A stretch of DNA of 64,000 nucleotides from positions 124,001-188,000 of the forward strand of contig JAKFAO010000011.1 of assembly GCA_021527695.1 (NCBI GenBank). Direction: 5' to 3'. The notes under the pieces are model-generated. The model did no database searches, was not told where the DNA came from, and saw only the letters and a list, made by a program, of their open reading frames with translations. This DNA is from Naematelia aurantialba (lineage: Eukaryota; Basidiomycota; Tremellomycetes; Tremellales; Naemateliaceae). Shown in pieces: positions 53,248-63,953 of this stretch (position 1 is its first letter; each line of letters opens with the position of its first letter). Both the position numbers and the translations under genes were made by a program.

Positions 53248-54390
53248 CTATGAAGAGGCAAGGTCTCCGTCTGTTAGGTTGGTGGACGGCTGCCCCGCTT
53301 CGGGGAAGACCTTATGGATCCACGAGTCCTCGGTCCATTCTCCAAAGCTTCTCATGAGGCTGTGAAATTCTGTGCCAGCCCCAAATATGCTTGTAGCAGT
53401 TGACCGTGCTCGTGCTTTTACGCGTTCATTTGGGTCCCGATGCGCTATGCCTGGGGCGACTTTGATGCGAAAGGTGAAACTCTCGCGGGGATCCTTGATA
53501 AGTTCGAGCTGTTGTTCGAAGGCCATCAGCGGAACACTAGGATTATGAATGCTTCTAAAGTTGAGAGTGTAAGTCTGAAGCGTCCGAGTTGACAAACCGT
53601 GCGTTGGAATCAAGATTTGGTCTTCTTCGTTACTCGAGGTGTCACGAGTGATGTGCTGGAGTTCGGGGAGTTTTGCCAGCGCTCCGTTTAGATAATACTC
53701 TGCGAAATTGAAATTGCCTCCAAACGTGTCTTCCTCCGTCAACGTCGAGTCGATCCAAACCTTGGTCGCATTGGTCGCCTTGGAAAAGAGATCATGAAGG
53801 GGCTCGAGTCCTTTGTATGCCTTGAAGGAAGTAGCACACCGGATACTGATCGACGTGATCTGCGGCATCGATGTCTCGGGGAACTGATCAGTCATGATTT
53901 CGCCACCCAGGTCGATGAAGAGACTCGTAGCCTTGCTGACGATGCCCCTAGCTAGCGGCGAAGCTTCGATGAGCAATGGCGGTGGTGGTTTTGGCTGGTG
54001 ACCACTCATGTAGAACACCTCAAATCTCTTCCAAGTGACGATCTGGGTATCGATGATGTCGCGGAGCTGGGAAGACAGCGTCCGACACGCAAGGACAGCT
54101 TTCAGAGAGTCTCGGGCCTCGCCCAAGCGAGAGACGATGCATGTATCCCGCAACTCACCCATGACGAGGCCGAAAATCATGTTCCAAAGTTCAGGCGGTA
54201 AATGCGCAGGACGATGAGACTCTATGCATTGTGTCGGGTCGATCGACTCCTCGCCACTACTTGAAACCATTCGACTGCCACTTGAATCACGCGGCTGATC
54301 CAGTCCAAATGTCTGTTGGCTCGATGCTTCATCTGAGCTTCTAGATGTTGGCTCAGTTGGCGAATTGTCATCCGAAGCAAGTTGGCTCAT
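53248..54390 (-). CDS. F-box-like family protein (member 5)
   Basis: A single exon of 380 residues starting MSQLASDD. The F-box reads HLPPELWNMIFGLVMGEL (about residue 63), then LKAVLACRTLSSQLRDII. The family core is GIVSKATSLFIDLGGE at about residue 147. The C-terminal half has a FGEWTEDSWIHKVFPE element near the end that closely resembles FDDWSDRSWLHEIYHE in member 6, so these two are the closest pair visible in the array. Confidence 0.82.
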   Translation of the reverse strand: MSQLASDDNSPTEPTSRSSDEASSQQTFGLDQPRDSSGSRMVSSSGEESIDPTQCIESHRPAHLPPELWNMIFGLVMGELRDTCIVSRLGEARDSLKAVLACRTLSSQLRDIIDTQIVTWKRFEVFYMSGHQPKPPPPLLIEASPLARGIVSKATSLFIDLGGEIMTDQFPETSMPQITSISIRCATSFKAYKGLEPLHDLFSKATNATKVWIDSTLTEEDTFGGNFNFAEYYLNGALAKLPELQHITRDTSSNEEDQILIPTHGLSTRTLQTYTLNFRSIHNPSVPLMAFEQQLELIKDPRESFTFRIKVAPGIAHRDPNERVKARARSTATSIFGAGTEFHSLMRSFGEWTEDSWIHKVFPEAGQPSTNLTDGDLASS

Positions 54391-54729
54391 CGTGCTACTT
54401 CTATTGCAAGCTTGTCTGGAAACCAGGCGTGATGATGCTGCCGATTCTTGCCAGAAGAGGTTGGAAATGAGAACTCAGCCAGATTGTGGGCGGTTATACA
54501 TAGCGCACGCCCTGCAGGCGTTGCAAGAATTCACAGCGAGAAGCACTGGCTCACTCGTAACAAAGGACTGTGTGTGGAGCTCTGCAAGGCTTCAAGTAAA
54601 TGGCAAGTGAGAAGGTCAGTTCGTCCATAGGAGGGACGCCAGTCACAGAAACGAGTACTGCATGAACCGAGCTGCATGTATCATGTCCAGATAACTAACG
54701 ACAATACCATGGAGGAACCAGCCTGGCGC
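54391..54729. other. Intergenic between members 5 and 6
   Basis: About 340 bp with no recognisable feature. Confidence 0.5.
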
Positions 54730-55788
54730 CTAGAACGGACACAGCGACTTTGCTGTATATGACCCACTAAGGGAGGGCCGTTCATGGTAGATCTCATGCA
54801 GCCACGATCGATCAGACCAGTCATCAAATTGTCCAATGACCCGTCGGCACCTGTCATTCGTACACCGCTCCTCGAGTAACTCCTTCATGTATGTTTTGAC
54901 ATCGGCTGTGACCAAGCTTTCCCATAATCCAGGTTGACCTCGATTGACGAGGATGGTCATTGTGAATGTCTCATTCGACAACAGCCGATCGAGCTCGTTC
55001 TGGAAAGCGGCATACAGGATGTCTGGTTTCCAGACGCTTTCGCATACGATCGTATAACGCTTCGGTGCCTCCAGCGTCCCCCAGGTAGCCAGTGGGCTGA
55101 GCGCTAGGCGCTGCTCCTTGTCAGATAGGAGCCTGACAATGCTGTCGAGATTTGTGAGATATTTCAGTGAATTGGGCAGTTCATCAGGAAGGGAGACCGG
55201 GCTCAGCGCCTCTCGGCGCATTGTGCCTCGGGGGATGTCATTTCCTGTGGTATTGCGGGTGTCGATAATAGCTTCCGTCACTTTGGTTGCGTCTTCGAAA
55301 AGGCCGTAGCAATCCGACATCCTGGAGAAGCAGCTGAGCGGCCCGAAGTTGGTGATACTGACGCTGCGCAGCTGATCGAGCATGGTCCGTGGGAAGTCGA
55401 TCGTCAGGGGGCTCTCGTCTGTGAGAACGATACCCAAAGTCCTCGCTGCTTTGGTGATGTTGTGGGCGAGTTCGGAATCTGGCAGCGGTAGGGCCCGGCC
55501 ATGAGGGTGAATCCGGAAAGTTCGGAACCTCGGCCAACATATGACATGACGGTCCACGGTGCGGCAGAGTTGCTGGCATGTCTCCCTGAGACGCAAAACA
55601 GTCCTCCAGGGATCCACGTCGTGGCGTTTGAGTATTTCGTTCGAGAGCGCATTGGCCGACTCGCCCACGATCGAATCAAGAAGCATGCCAACAACCTCGG
55701 CAGGCAGAGTCAAAATGCGACTGCAGGCCAGAGATCGTGGGTCAGTGCAGGGCTGGCCCATGTCAGCATTGTATTCCAAGTCGTCCAT
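54730..55788 (-). CDS. F-box-like family protein (member 6)
   Basis: A single exon of 352 residues. The F-box reads ILTLPAEVVGMLLDSIVGES (about residue 25), then VLRLRETCQQLCRTVD. The family core NITKAARTLGIVLTDES lies at about residue 110. The C-terminal element FDDWSDRSWLHEIYHERP is shared with member 5. Both ends of the frame are clean, and no intron is needed. Confidence 0.82.
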   Translation of the reverse strand: MDDLEYNADMGQPCTDPRSLACSRILTLPAEVVGMLLDSIVGESANALSNEILKRHDVDPWRTVLRLRETCQQLCRTVDRHVICWPRFRTFRIHPHGRALPLPDSELAHNITKAARTLGIVLTDESPLTIDFPRTMLDQLRSVSITNFGPLSCFSRMSDCYGLFEDATKVTEAIIDTRNTTGNDIPRGTMRREALSPVSLPDELPNSLKYLTNLDSIVRLLSDKEQRLALSPLATWGTLEAPKRYTIVCESVWKPDILYAAFQNELDRLLSNETFTMTILVNRGQPGLWESLVTADVKTYMKELLEERCTNDRCRRVIGQFDDWSDRSWLHEIYHERPSLSGSYTAKSLCPF

Positions 55789-56522
55789 TGAACCCGTTAT
55801 GAGGTCGATTAGCGGGATCGAGTTGGTGATTTCAATATAGTGGCGAACAAGCCGTCAAGAGACGCAAACTTTCACACTTTGCGCACGGACCTCCGAACGA
55901 CTGCTACCCCGCTTGATGGTCAACGGCGAAGAGCGCGTGGACTGGCTGTTTGTCACTAAGCGTCATTTCCTTGAGGACTTCCATCCTTTGAGGGAGAATG
56001 AGAGAGTGGCGGATTGAGAGTGAGGCTGGAAGGCGGGATAACACTGTGGCAAATCCGGGCTTCTCTTGGGAACCTCGTCCGCCTGTAATCATTCATCGGA
56101 CAAATTCAGCGCGGACTAAGGGAACGCATCTCGCCACCAGTCGCGGAATGCGTGAGGCCAGTTCGTAGGCCACATCAGTCTGTTGACTGGTGGCGGTGAA
56201 GCTTAGGTCGAGCAAGGCCACCCATGCCTCATCCTCATGGAATGCCAGCGTGTTTCGTCATTTGTCAGCATCCATTTTCAACTACTGTATATTGATTGGG
56301 TTTCCATTTCCGAGCGTCTCTTTATCATCCTCTGCATACAGGCAACAGTTCGTCAAAACCAAACATTATCACAATAATCAGTGATCCACAAACCTAGCAA
56401 TGGAAAAGAAGTACAGAAAAGCATATTGGTTCCCTCTGAAACAGAAGCTAGCTGCCGAGGGACTCTGAACGAGTCCTCAGGGGATGACAGTGGTCATTGC
56501 AAGGTGGAAGCCTACCGTCGTG
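55789..56522. other. Intergenic between members 6 and 7
   Basis: 734 bp, promoter of member 6 and 3' region of member 7. The part from 56230 to 56400 is comparatively AT-rich. No gene or repeat seen. Confidence 0.5.
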
Positions 56523-57467
56523 CTAATTTCCTTTCATCCACTCCTCTTGACCATACCAAGAAGGGAGAACTCGAACTCGCATACGAGGCCTGATCTCTGG
56601 TTCGTAGTGCAAGGCCGTCTTCATCAACAGTGCTCCCATGCCAGTCTGGTACCCCACGTCAGATACGTCCACGGTGATGTCGAGAAACGAGATTCGCCCG
56701 TCTTGAAGGGCTGTATGATGGTACCAAATCTCGTTGCCGACGGAAGCTAAGAACGGTATCGTCTCGTAGATCGCTCGGTAGGTAAGACTCTGTTTGGGGG
56801 TATATTCTTTCACCGGCATTAGCTCAGCCCCTCGGTCAGTGTTCACTCTGGATTTAATGACTGTCTTCAGACGGGGGAAGCCGTCAAGGCAGCTATGTAG
56901 GATGGAAAGGGCTGGGGAAGTTTCTTCGTTCATAAACGCAGCTTTTAGGTCGTGCGTGTCAAGCTCCACCTCTGTGACATTCCCACAGTCGGCCAGAAGG
57001 CTGGTAGTGGCTTGCAGGCTGAGAAGGTCTCTGAATTCCGCAGACAAGACAATTCGGATCTTCTGGATTTTCTCCTTGGTCTCAGCAGGGAAATCCTCAA
57101 ATGGGAGTATGGTGAGCACACCGCTCTCGACCTGGGCTGTATTCGAGAGATGAAGAACGAGGGTGTCGGCATGTTTGGCCACGCTGTGTCGAAGAGCTGT
57201 GTGGGCGTCTGTCAGTCGGCTAGGAAGGGACCTGATGTGGAATTCACTCCATACACCTGCGCAGCCGTCACAGATGGCTCTCATCCTGCGAGACAACAGC
57301 CGCAAGGACGTGAGGACTTTCGTGTCGCGACCCTGTCCTGAATTCACAGAAGCCTCGAAAATCTCCATGATTATCTCGGGAGGCAGAGAGTCCCAGCCAC
57401 CACTCGCGTCCGTTGGCTCGCTGTGAGGCCCAGGAAGCGACGGCGCGGCGCTGTTCTCGAGACTCAT
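56523..57467 (-). CDS. F-box-like family protein (member 7)
   Basis: A single exon of 314 residues. It has the clearest F-box of the array: WDSLPPEIIMEIFEASVNSG (about residue 25), then LTSLRLLSRRMRAICDG. The core motif SVAKHADTLVLHLSN lies at about residue 93. It is shorter than its neighbours and lacks the C-terminal W(S/T)xxSW element, ending in SWYGQEEWMKGN. Confidence 0.8.
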   Translation of the reverse strand: MSLENSAAPSLPGPHSEPTDASGGWDSLPPEIIMEIFEASVNSGQGRDTKVLTSLRLLSRRMRAICDGCAGVWSEFHIRSLPSRLTDAHTALRHSVAKHADTLVLHLSNTAQVESGVLTILPFEDFPAETKEKIQKIRIVLSAEFRDLLSLQATTSLLADCGNVTEVELDTHDLKAAFMNEETSPALSILHSCLDGFPRLKTVIKSRVNTDRGAELMPVKEYTPKQSLTYRAIYETIPFLASVGNEIWYHHTALQDGRISFLDITVDVSDVGYQTGMGALLMKTALHYEPEIRPRMRVRVLPSWYGQEEWMKGN

Positions 57468-57746
57468 TGCGGATTCCCAGGACAGAGTGTGGGGCGTGAA
57501 AGACTGACTCGATAGCAGAACCAGCTATATGAAGTAAGTGTGAAGAGTGGCGTTTGGCGTGGCGAGACTCCACACAGTGGGTAGTCCGCCTTCGTGTTGG
57601 GGCAGAACAATCACCGTGAGGGAACACACTCCACCCTTCGACCGGAAGGAGTCTGTCTCAGTTTGATGTCATGTAGAAGCCATCTCGTTTGAAACCCTTG
57701 GGGACCCTTGGGGATGTGAAGCTTCAAGGGCGAAGGCAATACTCTT

Positions 57747-58247
57747 CTAGCTCCATGCGTCATCTTCCCAAGAGAAGACCAGGGCTGACTCGGTGGGTAA
57801 CGGCTCTGAATTTCGCCACCAAGGTCCGCCACCGACTTTTCGCCACTTCCCTTCGCAGCCCTCGGCGCTCCTCCGCACGGCGCGAAGCGACTCCGTCCTC
57901 TCAGCGTAGTCCAGATCAATGACGACCCTGTTCGCACGCTTTGCAAGCGCTTCGGCAAACCTCGCTGTGGGGCAGGTCGGCTCGCCATACATTGGGAGGT
58001 TGTATGCCAAATCCGTGCGTTTGGCAAGCATTCGCGCGTCCCAGCAGCTCCACACGAAACTGTGCAGCGTCCCGACGTCCAGCTGCGGGACGATGTACTC
58101 GCGCCAAACGTAGTATATCATCGGCAATTGCTTGGCGTACGTCGTAGCTGTGTTCCGCACCTTTGGCTCGTCTGAGAGCTTGGTCTCCGTAGTGGAAGCA
58201 ACGTACGAGGGCCCAATCGAGGTCCAGAGTGACGACAGAATGCCCAT
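57747..58247 (-). CDS. Truncated F-box-like family member (member 8), possible pseudogene
   Basis: A single frame of 166 residues from the first ATG (58247). The region KQLPMIYYVWREYIVPQLD could be a decayed F-box. The family core is ALAKRANRVVIDLDYAE, at about residue 97, in the right spacing relative to member 5. The frame then stops at SWEDDAWS, so the C-terminal half found in the other members is missing. Either the gene is a relic of the array edge or further exons exist that I cannot identify. The call as a family member rests on the core motif and position. Confidence 0.5.
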   Translation of the reverse strand: MGILSSLWTSIGPSYVASTTETKLSDEPKVRNTATTYAKQLPMIYYVWREYIVPQLDVGTLHSFVWSCWDARMLAKRTDLAYNLPMYGEPTCPTARFAEALAKRANRVVIDLDYAERTESLRAVRRSAEGCEGKWRKVGGGPWWRNSEPLPTESALVFSWEDDAWS

Positions 58248-58771
58248 CTCAATGTAGTCACTTTGGTTTTCTGAGCCTCGGGCACAGTCTCCAATGGTTT
58301 CAGACTTGAAGAAGTACAAACAAGACTGAAGAGAAGAAGCGTTATCCGTTCAACTCTGGTGGCTATCCGTTCGACTCTGGTGGCGAGAACGCCTTCGAAG
58401 GGGATCATCGTGCAGAGGCCTGGACGTGAGGCCCTTCGTCTCTAGCTCACCAGCTCCCTTGTCCGCTGGTACTCGTTCATAGCGTGAAGAGGAGAAAAAA
58501 CGCGTCTATCCCCGTCCATGTCATTTGGTTCGAATCGTGTGCCGGCACACCTTCAGTTCAGTCAGGTTTTATCGTATCGAGCCATGCATGAATGTCTATA
58601 GTCGTCGTCGTCGCGATCATGATTAAAGAACTAATGTCTAACATGCTTCGCAGTGTTTCGTCCCACAAATCGTATCTGTGCCACATAACAGGCCCGGAAG
58701 CGCACTCGCTTCTCTGCCCCTATCACGACACATTGCCGTTGGGCAGTTGCTCTCGCCGCCAAGTCGCAAGC
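58248..58771. other. Intergenic
   Basis: Contains a tandem pair of CAACTCTGGTGGCTATCCGTTCGACTCTGGTGGC-type words at about 58350-58384 and nothing else recognised. Confidence 0.5.
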
Positions 58772-60078
58772 TCACATGATAACGCAGCACTTTCCGACCC
58801 CACTCTTTCCTTCGCCCTTGCCGCTCTTTTCCTGGGGATTGCCATCCCGGTCGTATGCTGCGCCGATCCCGCCGTGTCCTTGATCTCGTACCAGTACCGC
58901 CGCGCGCGTGGCAGCTTCGAACACGGCGTCGACTCCTTGATTCAGGAGTGCGGACGTCTCAAAGTATCCCCGTGCGCCAATGGATGTGGCGACTTTCTGA
59001 CCCTAAGGCTAATCAGCTCTCCGTTTGAGCTCTTGGATCTTGATGTCCGGATATCAAAACCAGATATACCCGAGTATGTCCCAGCGCTGTCACGGATGGA
59101 AGGCGACGAATCCTGTCACCGAGGGAGGTCTTGTGATCTGCGACGGGATAGAGGGACAAGAGTTGAGCTGCTGCGGTATCGCTCACTGTATCTCGGTCAA
59201 TGAATCGTTCCGGCGTGAACGTCCCTGATTGCAGTGCCTTGTCTCTCAGGTCCGTCTTGCAAGCCACTAGCAGCACCGGTATCGCCTTTCCGCAGATCGA
59301 CCGGACTTCTTCGATCCACTAACAATGATTTCAGCACATAAACAGGGGCAGGAGCGGAGGGTGTAGATAGCGGGTAGGGAGCAGCGATAGCAGGATCATA
59401 GCAGCTCACCTTTTGCATGACATTATCCAGCGAATCGGGTGTGTCCACCGCAAAAGCAATCAAGATGACGTGGGCTTTCGAATACGACAAAGGCCGCAGT
59501 CGCTCATATTCCTCCTGGCCTCTACAAAGACGGGATCAGCATGATCCCGCAGATTACGACCAAGACGACGCACGCGGTGTCCCAAAGCGCCAGTTGGACG
59601 GGCTTGCCATCCAGCTCGATCTCTGTCACGTAGTTATCGAATACAGTGGGTTCCTGATCTTGTCAGTGCATGCCCATGATGCGACTCGAGTCTGACGAAG
59701 ACTATTACTTTACGGGATTCTGGCAGGGAAGAGAAGTCGTGCAAAGGGGTATGGAATATCGTGCGAAGAGCACGCAAAGAGTCACGCAAAACGGCGTTAC
59801 GCATAGAGAGGTGGTGTTATGGGAAGAGTTGTGATGCAGCGAGTTGGAGGAGCGACATGCGGACCTGTCGAAAGGGGACTCACATATGCTTCTGGGAAAT
59901 GCCCTACTGCAAACACATTCAACAGACTCGTCTTGCCAGCCGCTCCATCTCCAACGATAACCAACTTGCGCCGCAGCTAAACGCCGTCTGTGAGCTAGAT
60001 CACTGCATACTTCGCAGCCGACGGCCGACTTCGAGCACGTACCGCTCGAGGGTTTGCATTTGTTGTTCCGTTCGACAT
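58772..60078 (-). CDS. Rho-family small GTPase, Rho2-like
   Basis: Six exons in coding order: 60043-60078, 59884-59976, 59574-59653, 59410-59521, 59187-59318, 58772-59002. They give 227 residues. GTPase motifs are G1 [11 protein letters not shown], switch [10 protein letters not shown]3 [18 protein letters not shown]4 CKTD and G5 ETSALL. The sequence ends in KCCVIM, a CAAX box preceded by a second Cys suited to palmitoylation. [36 protein letters not shown] and KWIEEV fit the Rho2 branch better than Rho1, Rho3 or Cdc42. Rho2 GTPases act at the plasma membrane in cell-wall integrity and polarity signalling. The usual Cys of GDGACGKT is Ala here. The insert between G4 and the CAAX region is typical of the Rho insert helix. 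The intron after RFIDRDT is long (184 nt). Confidence 0.92.
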
Positions 60079-61214
60079 TCTCTTCACTGAGATGCCCTTC
60101 GATACGTCCTTGACTGAGCTGTGCTTCGATATGTGTTTATATGTCGGACTACAAGCGTAGGAATGGAAGCAAGTGTGTGTGAGAGGAAGGACAAGCAGTA
60201 CAAGTCGGAGCTAGAATCTCACTGCGGAGGTCTGATTAGCGCTGAAAGGATTGAGCGGGTAAAGGAAGCGACGAAGGCAATGTCAAGAGGCGGTGGAGTC
60301 TGATTGCTATGCGAAGCGGATGTGTGCAAAGAGGAAGAGCGGATAGAGCAGGATGGTACGATCAGCAACGGCGAAGTCCGACCGGACTGACAGCGGGATG
60401 GGGAGCAAGAGGAACGGTTTGCTGAAGCGGAAGCCATCGGCACTACTCACAAATTAGAATCCAGTCTCCGCGAATAACCACGAAGCGACGTCGGCGACAC
60501 TCCCCTGTCGCAGCTGACAAGAGCGTTACCTGTGCCCGAGGGAGCCTACTAGCTGCACCGGTCTATGTGCGCCGAGTTGGTGGGTAGGGATTGGAGATGG
60601 AGACACGTGCTCGAACGAGTACGAGGACGAGGACTATGAATGTAACGGTGGGATGTGACGGAAAAAGTCGAAAACGTCGCAGGGATGCAAGCGGCTTGGT
60701 TAGGGAATAGGATTTCAAGCTGTCCGTGCGGGGGATCTGCACCTGCAGCACCGGGTGTACGCTGTCGCCGACGGGCTGGCTGATGGCTTTCGAAAGGACC
60801 AACAGCGCACAGCTACCAACAGCGCACAGCTTTGCCAAACGTCGATGCACAGACGCAACAGTCAAGACTATGTATATATAATACAAAATGAATAGGTTTA
60901 CGAGCGAGGATGGGCGGGAAGGAGACGGGGCGGTTAATTGCCCAGGTGATGACGACGGCGGCATTTTACCCCGCATAGGGTTCATTTTCCCACAGTGCAC
61001 CACTCTAACTCCTCCCGCAACCTTCCCACGGTGTATACCTTGTTAGAGCGGCCACATTCGTGTTTCTCTCCATCTCCCTCCTTACTCTTCTCCTTTCTTC
61101 CATCTTCGCCTTCTTCTATATCTATATCCAGCTCGAGTGTAGTCCTCCAGCGACTGCACCAGCTTTGACTGACCTTAAAGCTACGTGGCATCAGTAGTCT
61201 GACAGAATAGCAAG
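60079..61214. other. Divergent intergenic region, Rho GTPase / RRM gene
   Basis: 1.1 kb between two divergent starts. A direct repeat CCAACAGCGCACAGCT occurs twice around 60799-60832. A CT-rich leader with TTCTTC words (61060-61120) precedes the RRM gene. Confidence 0.5.
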
Positions 61215-63953
61215 ATGGCAGACGCGGATCACGATCTGTACAACGACCTGTATGACGGTGCGTTTCCCTTTCTCTTCCTTGCCATCTCCGTTCTCCAATT
61301 CCCTCTTTCTTCTTTCTTCTTCTTCTCTCTGTCATCGCTCAAAGGCATTACTAACGTCCTCTACAGATCTAGGAGACGAGCTCGATGCGGATGAAGAGCT
61401 GCTTAATCCCCCAGATGATTATCCAGCCGCAGCCGCGCCGTCAGGATCGGCACCCGCGCCAGCCTCGGGCCAGGCTTCCAACCCATCCGATTCTCAGTAT
61501 CAACAACAGCAAAATCAGCCTCAACCGCCTCAACAGCAACAACTGCAGCAACAACAAACGCAGCAGCAAGAACCTCAGGGCCAAGGATACGGGGCTGGGC
61601 CAGGGGGACATGCCGGCGCAGACCGGATCAAACCCAACGATATGGCCGACGAGGGGTCAGTGGACTTTCCGTTTGTTATTTCTTCTTTCCGCGAGAATCA
61701 GCCGTCGAGTCAGAGTCGTGGCCACGAGCAAAATAGGGGAGCGTTGCCTATCGTCATCGTCGTCGTCAATAAGAAGACTAGACACCATAGGGTTGAACGT
61801 AGCTACGTACCTACCCCCCGTCCTGTACCCATACTCCCATTTCCATGTCCGTACCCATACCCATACCAGAAGTCGTACAGTACTATACCAGTACTTGTAC
61901 TCGTACAGTACCCGTATCCATATCACAGCCGTTGTCTAGCCCTAGGAAGAACCGTACTGATGCGATGTACCAACCTTTCTCTCACTGTGCCTGCTTCGTG
62001 AACCTGACTATATGAACCGCGGGACTTCATGCTTGACACACTGGTATCTCCGCATGATTGGTCCTGCTCATCGACGACGCGACGACACGACGACATGACG
62101 CGAATATCGGAATAGGAAGATGTTCATTGGCGGTCTCAACTGGGAAACGACGGATGGTGAGTGTCTTGATCATCCAGCACCACATGCGCACGGCCCCTTC
62201 TAGGGGGCTCTGCATACAGCCAGAGTCCGCTCTGCCCGTCTGCAATGTCTTCAATGTTGAAAATATCCCTTGGAGACGGCGACGCATGTCTTCTGCGGAC
62301 GGTTTCGCCTGTCTCTCATTTCCGATATCTTTTCCGGACCTCTACCTGCGAGCGCTTCGACGGGAACTGCGGTGACAGAGCTGGACGTTGGCGCTGACCT
62401 TTCCAGACGGCCTTAAAGCGTACATGGCGCAATACGGCGAAGTCGAAGCCTCGACCATCATGCGCGACCCGTCGGGCCGGTCGCGGGGTTTCGCATTCTT
62501 GACATACAAGGATCCAGCGAGCGTGCAGCGTGTTTTGTCGCAGACACATCATTTGGATGGCAAGCAGGTGCGTGTGCCGTTGCCTCCATTCCCACGTTCT
62601 GCATGCTGCTACCCCGGGTGTTGTATGCTACTACATCGAGTGCGCATGCTACTACACCTGTATGCTGTATACTACTGTACCGTGGCGTCTTTGGCACGCT
62701 ATTTTATCGGGGTGTTGCTGACACGCCCTAGATCGACCCGAAGCGCGCGATCCCCCGAGCGGAGCACGAACGTACCGCCAAAGTCTTTGTCGGCGGCCTA
62801 GCACCCTCCGTAACATCCGAGTCGCTCAAGATCTTCCTCACGCAATTTGGGCAGGTCATGGACGCGACCGTCATGTTTGATCGCGAGACGACGCGGTCCA
62901 AGGGGTTCGCATTTGCAACCTTTGCAGATGAGGAGGCGGTCGGGAGGGCTATGGAGCACAGTGGGATCGAGCTGGACGGCAAGGCGGTGAGTTGGCTCCT
63001 GAGCTTCTTCTACTCTGAAATCACCTGCCCGTCCCATATTTCTTCACCTTAAAAAGGCACCTGCTTGTTCTGTGCAGCTTGTTCGCACCGTTCATAGTGC
63101 ACGACCAGCAATGAAGCTGACTCGCCGTAGATCGAGATCAAGCGCGCACAACCCAAAGGATCAGGCAACCTCCCAAAAACATTCGGAAACAACCAGCCGC
63201 GCTTTGGCCAGCCTGCAATGGGCGCTGCCGCGGGGATGGGGGGTGGATTCGACCCGAATGCGATGGCTATGATGTACCAGAATATGATGAAGGGGTCGAA
63301 CATGGGTGAGCTACCTTCCACCCGCCTGGGCATCTAGCCTTGGATCCTACGCTTTGATATTACGGTTGCGGGGCCGTTTGCTTGACTGGCATATCTGCTG
63401 TTCAATTGCGTGTCTGTCTTGACGTGGGCATTGCCCTTGACTGCGCTCTGCCCTTGACTCGCGCTTTACGATTCCAACGCTCGGTGCTGACTTCTCAGGT
63501 GGAGGTATGGGCATGGGCGGCGGCTTTGACCCCAATGCCATGGCGATGATGTACCAGAACATGATGAAGAGTGAGCTTCCCCTCTTTATCCTAGCCTCTC
63601 TATCATACCTCTATCTATACCGCTTTCTCTATACCCCTTCCTATCATACTCCCTACGTCGTACCCTCTGTCATACCCCCCTATCATGCCCCCGCTACCAC
63701 ATCCATTTTCACCAAACCTGACCCCGAATCGAAGCATGGCTGACGGCGCAGACATGGGCGGCATGGGTAACGCGCCAGCTATAAACCCCAACATGGCGAT
63801 GCGGAACGGCATGGGTGGTATGGGCATGATGGGTGGGATGGGCGGGATGGGCATGATGGGCGGAATGGGCGGCATGGGAGCGATGGGCGGGATGGGCGGC
63901 GGTATGGGTATGGGTGGAATGGGCGGCATGGGTATGGGTGGCATGGGCATGGG
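61215..63953 (+). CDS. Two-RRM hnRNP-like RNA-binding protein (Hrp1/DAZAP1 type), 3' end outside window
   Basis: Exons 61215-61257, 61367-61655, 62116-62156, 62407-62567, 62732-62986, 63131-63305, 63499-63570 and 63752-63953; the gene continues past the window. An acidic start and a Gln-rich segment of about 60 residues precede RRM1 (KMFIGGLNWETTD, RSRGFAFLTY) and RRM2 (AKVFVGGLAPSV, SKGFAFATF). A Met/Gly-rich tail (MGGMGMMGG repeats) follows. Each RRM carries RNP2 and RNP1 in the right order, and the short inter-RRM linker IDPKRAIPRAEHERT is typical of Hrp1-, Musashi- and DAZAP1-like proteins that bind mRNA 3' regions. Exons 6 and 7 end with nearly the same 17-residue segment (see findings). 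The last donor is inferred from GGTCAGTTG at 63953-63961, because reading through gives an early stop. Confidence 0.85.
61656..62115 (+). other. Long first-RRM intron with TAC-rich tract
   Basis: A 460-nt intron, several times the local norm. It contains CCCATACCCATACC and GTACAGTACTATACCAGTAC words at 61830-61925 and ends GGAATAG. Similar TAC- and CATACC-rich stretches recur in later introns of the same gene (about 62600-62690 and 63600-63690). Confidence 0.7.

Noticed and set aside
58525..58560. GGTTCGAATC box resembling a tRNA B box
   Set aside because: No matching A box, anticodon arm or acceptor stem could be folded from the upstream 70 bp.
58592..59203. 203-codon plus-strand frame over the Rho gene
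   Set aside because: It is antisense to exons 5 and 6 of a clearly conserved GTPase.
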